Made by a program: the position numbers and the translations under genes
Shown here: one piece after another, positions 6,723 to 9,784 of the stretch
Numbering within the stretch: the stretch's first letter is position 1
How the letters are laid out: each line of letters begins with the position of its first letter
NCBI GenBank assembly: GCA_003158835.1
Contig: PMLI01000052.1
Location: forward strand, 1 to 9,784
Reading direction: 5' to 3'
DNA from: Acidimicrobiaceae bacterium
GTDB taxonomy: Bacteria > Actinomycetota > Acidimicrobiia > Acidimicrobiales > Palsa-688
Length of the DNA stretch: 9,784 bases
Notes under the pieces: generated by a model
What the model was told of the DNA's origin: nothing
The model's input: the letters and a program-made list of their open reading frames with translations, nothing else
Databases searched by the model: none

Positions 6723-7142
6723 CCCTCCACTCATGCCCGCAACACTTACCTCGCCAACGCCGTCGCCAGCGCGCCGCGGGAACGGCTCCTCACGATGTTG
6801 TACGACGCACTCGTCAACAACATCGCCGTGGCCGAAGATGCCTTGGGGCGCAAGGATTTCTATACTCTGAACGAGCGGCTGCTGCGGGCACAGGAGATAG
6901 TCCTGGTGCTGCGCGGCTCTCTGAAGCCCGAGATTTGGTCCGGCGGCCCGGCTCTCATGTCGATCTACGACTACGTGTACAAACTGCTGGTGCGCGGCAA
7001 CGTCCACAAGGACAGGCGCGCCCTGTCGGATGCCCGCAAGGTGCTCGAGCCCCTCCAGGCGGCGTGGCATATCGCCGCCGACCAGGTCCTGGCCGAGCGG
7101 GCCACCCACCCCGACGGGGCCGGGGCAGCTCTAAGTGCGTAA
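6720..7142 (+). CDS. fliS: Flagellin export chaperone FliS
   Basis: FliS binds the C-terminal helix of flagellin in the cytoplasm, prevents premature polymerisation and delivers it to the export gate. The 140 residues match the normal family length of about 120-140. Conserved features are the early Tyr (NTYLANAV, 8-15), PRERLLTMLYDALVNNIAVA (19-38), the NERLLRAQEIVLVLRGSL block (51-68), LMSIYDYVYKLLVRGN (79-94) and the closing LEPLQAAW (109-116). The protein is all helical, as expected for the four-to-five-helix FliS fold. It lies directly after fliD, the usual place, and its last 8 bases overlap the next gene. Expression may depend on the C9 tract between its ribosome binding site and start. 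Confidence 0.95.
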   Translation: MPSTHARNTYLANAVASAPRERLLTMLYDALVNNIAVAEDALGRKDFYTLNERLLRAQEIVLVLRGSLKPEIWSGGPALMSIYDYVYKLLVRGNVHKDRRALSDARKVLEPLQAAWHIAADQVLAERATHPDGAGAALSA

Positions 7143-7470
7143 CGAGGACGCCGAGGCGCGCCTGGCGCGCCTGGAACGGCGGGTGGCGGCCCAGGCGGCG
7201 GCGCTGGCCGCGGTCCCTGTCAACATGCGGGCCCCCCGCAGCCTCATCGCCCTCCTGGCCACCGCGCCCAGCGAGCTGGACGCGGTGCGGCGGGACGCGG
7301 TACTGCTGCCACCACGGTGCCTCCCGCGCCTGGTCGCCCTCCTGGACCAGGTCCAGGCGCTCATCGACGACGTCGCTTTGCGGCAACGGGAACTGGGCGG
7401 GCGCCTGGCCACCGTGCGCGCCGCTCGGCGGGCGGGCCCGGCCGCGCACCTGCTCGACGTCCGCAGCTAG
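7135..7470 (+). CDS. Small helical protein, possible FliT-like flagellar chaperone
   Basis: This is a 111-residue protein that I do not recognise from sequence alone. The GTG start at 7135 overlaps the end of fliS by 8 bases and has no clear ribosome binding site, so it is probably translated by coupling to fliS. The sequence is Arg/Ala/Leu-rich and predicted all helical. Residues about 4-28 (EDAEARLARLERRVAAQAAA and onward) look like a short coiled coil, and a second long helix spans roughly 62-95 (LARLVALLDQV-type Leu spacing). No signal peptide, membrane segment or catalytic motif is seen. FliT, the FliD export chaperone, is of similar size, also helical, and often encoded right after fliS, so a FliT- or FlgN-like role is reasonable by position. 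Such chaperones are poorly conserved, and the assignment is inference. Confidence 0.7.
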   Translation: MRNEDAEARLARLERRVAAQAAALAAVPVNMRAPRSLIALLATAPSELDAVRRDAVLLPPRCLPRLVALLDQVQALIDDVALRQRELGGRLATVRAARRAGPAAHLLDVRS

Positions 7471-7638
7471 ACCACCGCGCCTCAGCGCCGGCCTCGGGCG
7501 GAAAAACCGGTAACCGGGGCCCCGAGATATCCCCCGGGGTCACATTGGCCGGGCCCCTGCCGATCCAATCCTGAGCAGGGAAGCATCGCCCCATACGCCA
7601 GGGACTGGCAAGCCGAGCTTTACTTTCGGAGGTCCACG
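7471..7638 (+). other. Non-coding gap before flgB with GC-rich inverted repeats
   Basis: The 206 bases from 7471 to 7676 form the longest gap in the window; no family-like ORF is seen in this part. It contains the palindrome GGGGCCCC (7516-7523), a possible stem CCGGGG (7514-7519)/CCCCGG (7532-7537), and CCCTGC (7555-7560)/GCAGGG (7575-7580). None carries a U-run, so a classical terminator is not evident. The arrangement suits a 5' leader or a promoter region for the rod/basal-body genes. Confidence 0.4.
7540..7566 (+). promoter_or_regulatory. Weak sigma-28-like promoter match upstream of flgB
   Basis: TCAC (7540-7543), a 15-base spacer and GCCGATCC (7559-7566) match TAAA-N15-GCCGATAA at 2 of 4 and 6 of 8 bases. 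The -10-like part shares GCCGATC with the flagellin candidate at 3035-3041, with the same spacing. It lies in the largest gap, about 110 bases before flgB. The -35 match is poor and GCCGAT occurs elsewhere by chance, so confidence is low. Confidence 0.2.
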
Positions 7639-7680
7639 GTGTATAGCGCGCGCACGAACCGGTCGGCGGAGCCGCGATGA
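7628..7680 (+). promoter_or_regulatory. Possible 13-codon leader ORF coupled to flgB
   Basis: GGAGG (7628-7632) lies 6 bases before GTG 7639. That GTG opens a 13-codon frame (VYSARTNRSAEPR if the GTG is read literally, Met at the start) ending at TGA 7678-7680. The stop overlaps the flgB ATG at 7677 in the classical ATGA arrangement. The ribosome binding site is about 45 bases from flgB, and a stop codon (TAG 7644-7646) in the flgB frame rules out an upstream flgB start, so this site must serve something else or nothing. flgB also has its own weaker GGCGGAG (7665-7671). A coupling leader is plausible but unproven. Confidence 0.35.
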
Positions 7681-8045
7681 TGAGCAGCGTCTTCGGCGAC
7701 ATCGCCACTTCTGCCATATACCAGGCCATGCAGGGCCTGTGGGCCGAGCAACAGGCGGCAGCCAACAACATCGCCAACCTGAACACGCCCGACTTCAAGG
7801 CGCAGGACGTCAGTTTCGAGTCGAGCCTGTCCCAGGCCATCACTGCCGGCGACCCTTCACAGATGCAGGTCACCACGGCCCCGTCGAGCGCGCCCGCCGA
7901 CCAGACAGGCAACAACGTCGACCTGGCCACGGAAATGGTCACCAGCCAAAAGGCGGGGATGCAGTTCCAGACCATGGTCGACGCCATGAACGCCAAGTTC
8001 CAGCTCCTTTCCACAGCCATCAACGGGCCGTCGAGCGCAGGCTGA
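7677..8045 (+). CDS. flgB: Flagellar proximal rod protein FlgB
   Basis: FlgB is a proximal rod component between the MS ring and distal rod. The 122 residues fit the family (about 110-140). The N-terminal signature AANNIANLNTPDFKAQDVSF (28-47) is the rod/hook-family 'NNIAN.NTP.(Y/F)KA' motif with the FlgB-type 'DV.FE' continuation. The C-terminal half has GNNVDLATEMV (78-88) and FQTMVDAMNAKFQLLSTAI (97-115), typical of FlgB. The start is ATG 7677 or ATG 7680; GGCGGAG (7665-7671) suits either (5- or 8-base spacing). The protein has no cleavable signal, as expected for type III export. flgC follows 16 bases later, and the order flgB-flgC-fliE-fliF is standard for many bacteria. Confidence 0.95.
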   Translation: MMSSVFGDIATSAIYQAMQGLWAEQQAAANNIANLNTPDFKAQDVSFESSLSQAITAGDPSQMQVTTAPSSAPADQTGNNVDLATEMVTSQKAGMQFQTMVDAMNAKFQLLSTAINGPSSAG

Positions 8046-8061
8046 GGAAAAGGGAGGGGAA

Positions 8062-8499
8062 ATGGGCCTTTTCGACCCCATCAGCACCGCGGTCACCGGC
8101 GTCGATGCCAACCAGACCTGGTTGAACGCCATATCCGACAACATCGCCAACATGAACGACGTAACGGCGACCTCGCAAGGTGCCTACCAGGCTCGTTTCG
8201 TGATGACGGCCCCGCTGGCGGGCACCGCGGCAGGCACCGGGCCCAGTAGCGGGACCGCGGCCAGTACCGGCAGCGGCGTCGCGGTCACGGGCATCGCCCT
8301 CGGCAGCCCCGCCGGAGTGGAGGAGTACGACCCGACCAGTCCCCTGGCCGACAAGAAAGGCATGGTCAGGGCGGCCGATGTGGACCTAGGCCAGCAGATG
8401 ACCGACATGATGCTGGCCCAACGGGGCTATGAAGCCAATCTGGCCACGATCAGCCAGGCCGAGAACGCGTACCAGGCGGCTCTGGGCCTCCGGGTGTGA
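8062..8499 (+). CDS. flgC: Flagellar proximal rod protein FlgC
   Basis: FlgC is the second proximal rod subunit. It has 145 residues, within the usual range. A strong GGGAGGGG (8052-8059) precedes ATG 8062. The N-terminal helix contains VDANQTWLNAISDNIANMND (14-33), a recognisable but diverged form of the FlgC 'LN.I..NIAN.N' signature, followed by QGAYQARFV (39-47). The C-terminal part has EEYDPTSPLADKKGMVRAAD (87-106) and MTDMMLAQRGYEANLATI (113-130), matching the FlgC 'YDPSHP.A...G.V..PNV' and 'M..A.RAYEAN' blocks. The middle (51-72) is a Gly/Thr/Ala-rich loop made of a duplicated GTAA-type segment. The stop overlaps the fliE start (GTGA 8496-8499), so the two are translationally coupled. 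Confidence 0.95.
   Translation: MGLFDPISTAVTGVDANQTWLNAISDNIANMNDVTATSQGAYQARFVMTAPLAGTAAGTGPSSGTAASTGSGVAVTGIALGSPAGVEEYDPTSPLADKKGMVRAADVDLGQQMTDMMLAQRGYEANLATISQAENAYQAALGLRV
8221..8270 (+). repeat. Imperfect duplicated 20-bp segment within flgC
   Basis: 8221-8240 and 8251-8270 match at 16 of 20 positions with a 30-base period. They encode GTAAGTG and GTAASTG in frame, separated by PSS. They lie in the variable middle loop of FlgC, so the duplication should be tolerated by the rod fold. Confidence 0.6.
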
Positions 8500-8864
8500 G
8501 CATCATCCCCGTGTCAGCCAGCAGCGCCGCGCTTTGGCCCGCCACCGAGAGCTCCCAGGTGGGTATCGCCCAACCCACGTCGCCCACGTCTCCCACGGCA
8601 CCACTCGGAGGCGTGGACGGGGCCGGGAGCGCGGGCGGGACAGGCGACAGCTTTGCCAGCGTTCTCGGTAATGCGATCAACAGTGTGCAGGGGGCCCAGG
8701 CCAACGCCGACAACCTCGCCACCCAGGCGGCCACGGGGAGCCTCACGAACGTTTCCAATTACATGGTGGCCGCCGAAGAGGCGAACATCCAGACCCAGCT
8801 AACGGCGGCGGTGCGCAATAACGCCCTGCAGGCGTTCCAGCAGATCATGGGGATGCAACTATGA
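8496..8864 (+). CDS. fliE: Flagellar hook-basal body complex protein FliE
   Basis: FliE joins the MS ring (FliF) to the proximal rod. The conserved part is residues 51-122: DSFASVLGNAINSVQGAQ (51-68), ATGSLTNVSNYMVAAEEANI (79-98) and AAVRNNALQAFQQIMGMQL (104-122), which match the FliE 'F...L..A...V', 'vmiA.E.A.l' and 'VRNK.v.AYqEIM.MQ' blocks. The Lys of VRNK is Asn here. Residues 1-50 are low-complexity Ser/Pro/Gly, longer than average. The GTG start at 8496 overlaps the flgC stop; GTG 8511, five codons on, is an alternative, and neither has a good ribosome binding site. The stop overlaps the fliF start (ATGA 8861-8864). Confidence 0.93.
   Translation: MSIIPVSASSAALWPATESSQVGIAQPTSPTSPTAPLGGVDGAGSAGGTGDSFASVLGNAINSVQGAQANADNLATQAATGSLTNVSNYMVAAEEANIQTQLTAAVRNNALQAFQQIMGMQL
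8574..8600 (+). repeat. Three 9-bp repeats in the FliE N-terminal tail
   Basis: CCCACGTCG (8574-8582), CCCACGTCT (8583-8591) and CCCACGGCA (8592-8600) are tandem. The period is in frame and encodes the low-complexity TSPTSPTAP stretch (residues 28-36) in the non-conserved part of FliE. It is probably a simple-sequence expansion without a specific role. Confidence 0.6.
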
Positions 8865-9784
8865 CGGCACCAGTGCGGCCGGGCAACGGCGGCCTTGCGG
8901 GCGGGACCAGCCAGGCCGATGGCCTGCTGCTGCGCCTGCGCGACCGGTCCAAAGAGATAATCGCGGGTTTTTCGAGCGGCCAAAAGACGGTCGTGGTGGT
9001 GGCCGTCCTGGCCGCCGTGGTGGGCGGGTACTTCTTTATGTCATGGGCGTCCAAGCCTTCCTATGTGCCTCTTTTTTCCAACCTGAGCTCCGCCGACGCG
9101 GCCGCAATAACGCAAAAACTGGCCGCCAACAAAGTCCCCTACCAGCTGTCCGAAGGCGGCCAGCAGGTTATGGTCCCGGCCAGCGACGTCTACCAGCAGC
9201 GCCTGGACATGGCGGCGGCCGGCCTGCCCTCGTCCGGGCAGCAGGGCTACACCCTGCTCGACAGCGGCGGGGTGACGACCTCGCAGTTCCAGCAGCAAGT
9301 CGAGTACCAGCAAGCCGTCGCCGACGAGTTGGAACAGACCATCGAGTCCATAAGCGGGGTCAGTAGTTCGGTCGTAAACGTCGTCATCCCCCAGCAGAGC
9401 CTGTTCTCCTCCAGCTCGGACCAACCTTCGGCTTCGGTCCTGGTCTCGCTCCAGGCCGGGGCCACCCTGTCGGCCGAGCAGGTCCAGGCCGTCGTCCACC
9501 TGGTCGCCTCGAGCATCCAAGGGCTCTCGCCCGACAATGTGACCGTCGTCGACAGCAACGGTGACGTCCTGAACGCCCCCGGCACTGACGCCGGCAACGT
9601 CGCCGCCGGGACCATCGAGCAGCAACAGACGGAAACGTACGACCAGAGCCTGGACGACTCGCTGCAGGACATGCTGGCCACCGTGCTCGGCCCGGGCAAC
9701 GCCGTCGTCCACGCCAGCGCCGAGTTCGATTTCGACCAGTCTCACACGACCAGCCAGATCTACAACCCGCTCAAGCAGGGGCCG
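8861..9784 (+). CDS. fliF: Flagellar MS-ring protein FliF, N-terminal part (runs off window)
   Basis: FliF forms the MS ring in the cytoplasmic membrane, the platform for rod, rotor and export gate. The ATG at 8861 overlaps the fliE stop (ATGA), and the frame is open to the last base, giving 308 of an expected 500-570 residues. A cytosolic N-terminus (1-42) leads into a membrane helix near 43-60 (TVVVVAVLAAVVGGYFFM). Next is the YscJ/FliF ring-building domain: SYVPLFSNLSSADAAAITQK (67-86), QVMVPASDVYQQRLDMAAAG (102-121) and QVEYQQAVADELEQTIESI (146-164), then VVNVVIPQQSLF (171-182). A second ring-building region continues through LVASSIQGLSPDNVTVVDSN (214-233). The C-terminal membrane helix and FliG-binding tail lie beyond the window. 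The assignment is secure. Confidence 0.97.
   Translation, partial: MTAPVRPGNGGLAGGTSQADGLLLRLRDRSKEIIAGFSSGQKTVVVVAVLAAVVGGYFFMSWASKPSYVPLFSNLSSADAAAITQKLAANKVPYQLSEGGQQVMVPASDVYQQRLDMAAAGLPSSGQQGYTLLDSGGVTTSQFQQQVEYQQAVADELEQTIESISGVSSSVVNVVIPQQSLFSSSSDQPSASVLVSLQAGATLSAEQVQAVVHLVASSIQGLSPDNVTVVDSNGDVLNAPGTDAGNVAAGTIEQQQTETYDQSLDDSLQDMLATVLGPGNAVVHASAEFDFDQSHTTSQIYNPLKQGP

Noticed and set aside
1..9784. CRISPR array, tRNA/rRNA gene, insertion sequence or attachment site
   Set aside because: No regularly spaced direct repeats with spacers, no cloverleaf-like or rRNA-like sequence, and no transposase or integrase motif was seen on either strand.

Overview
The window is a one-directional (all + strand), GC-rich stretch of a bacterial flagellar gene cluster. 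All eleven genes are tightly packed. Several junctions are 4-base stop/start overlaps (TTGA, GTGA, ATGA), and purine-rich GGAGG-type ribosome binding sites precede most of the others. The high G+C, the GTG/TTG starts and the order flagellin-fliD-fliS-(small helical gene)-flgB-flgC-fliE-fliF resemble flagellated Actinobacteria or Acidimicrobiia-like lineages. That placement is an inference from style and gene order, not from a marker gene. One peculiarity is that isoleucine ATA is used more often than ATT despite the high G+C.

Region 1 (1-3046) holds three glycosyltransferase-type genes joined by short overlaps: the C-terminal end of a GT4-like enzyme, a CgeB-like glycosyltransferase with a repetitive N-terminal tail, and a GT2-family enzyme fused to TPR-like helices. 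They lie directly upstream of the flagellin gene and are best read as a flagellin (or filament) glycosylation module. Region 2 (3047-4077) holds a short flagellin gene with a candidate sigma-28-type promoter just upstream and a strong GC-rich hairpin just downstream.

Region 3 (4078-7470) holds the filament cap gene fliD (unusually long, with an inserted beta-rich segment), the flagellin export chaperone gene fliS, and a small helical gene in the position where a FliT-like chaperone is often found. Region 4 (7471-7676) is the longest non-coding gap. It contains GC-rich inverted repeats, a weak sigma-28-like match and a 13-codon leader ORF with a good ribosome binding site whose stop overlaps the flgB start. 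Region 5 (7677-9784) holds the rod genes flgB and flgC, the rod/MS-ring adaptor gene fliE, and the first 308 codons of the MS-ring gene fliF, which runs off the window.

Together the genes cover the base (FliF, FliE, FlgB, FlgC), the filament and its cap (flagellin, FliD), export chaperoning (FliS and perhaps the small helical protein) and probable sugar decoration of the filament. I see no wholly new system. The most unusual points are the glycosyltransferase trio with a repeat-bearing N-terminus, the possible leader peptide ahead of flgB, the C9 tract between ribosome binding site and start of fliS, and the enlarged FliD.
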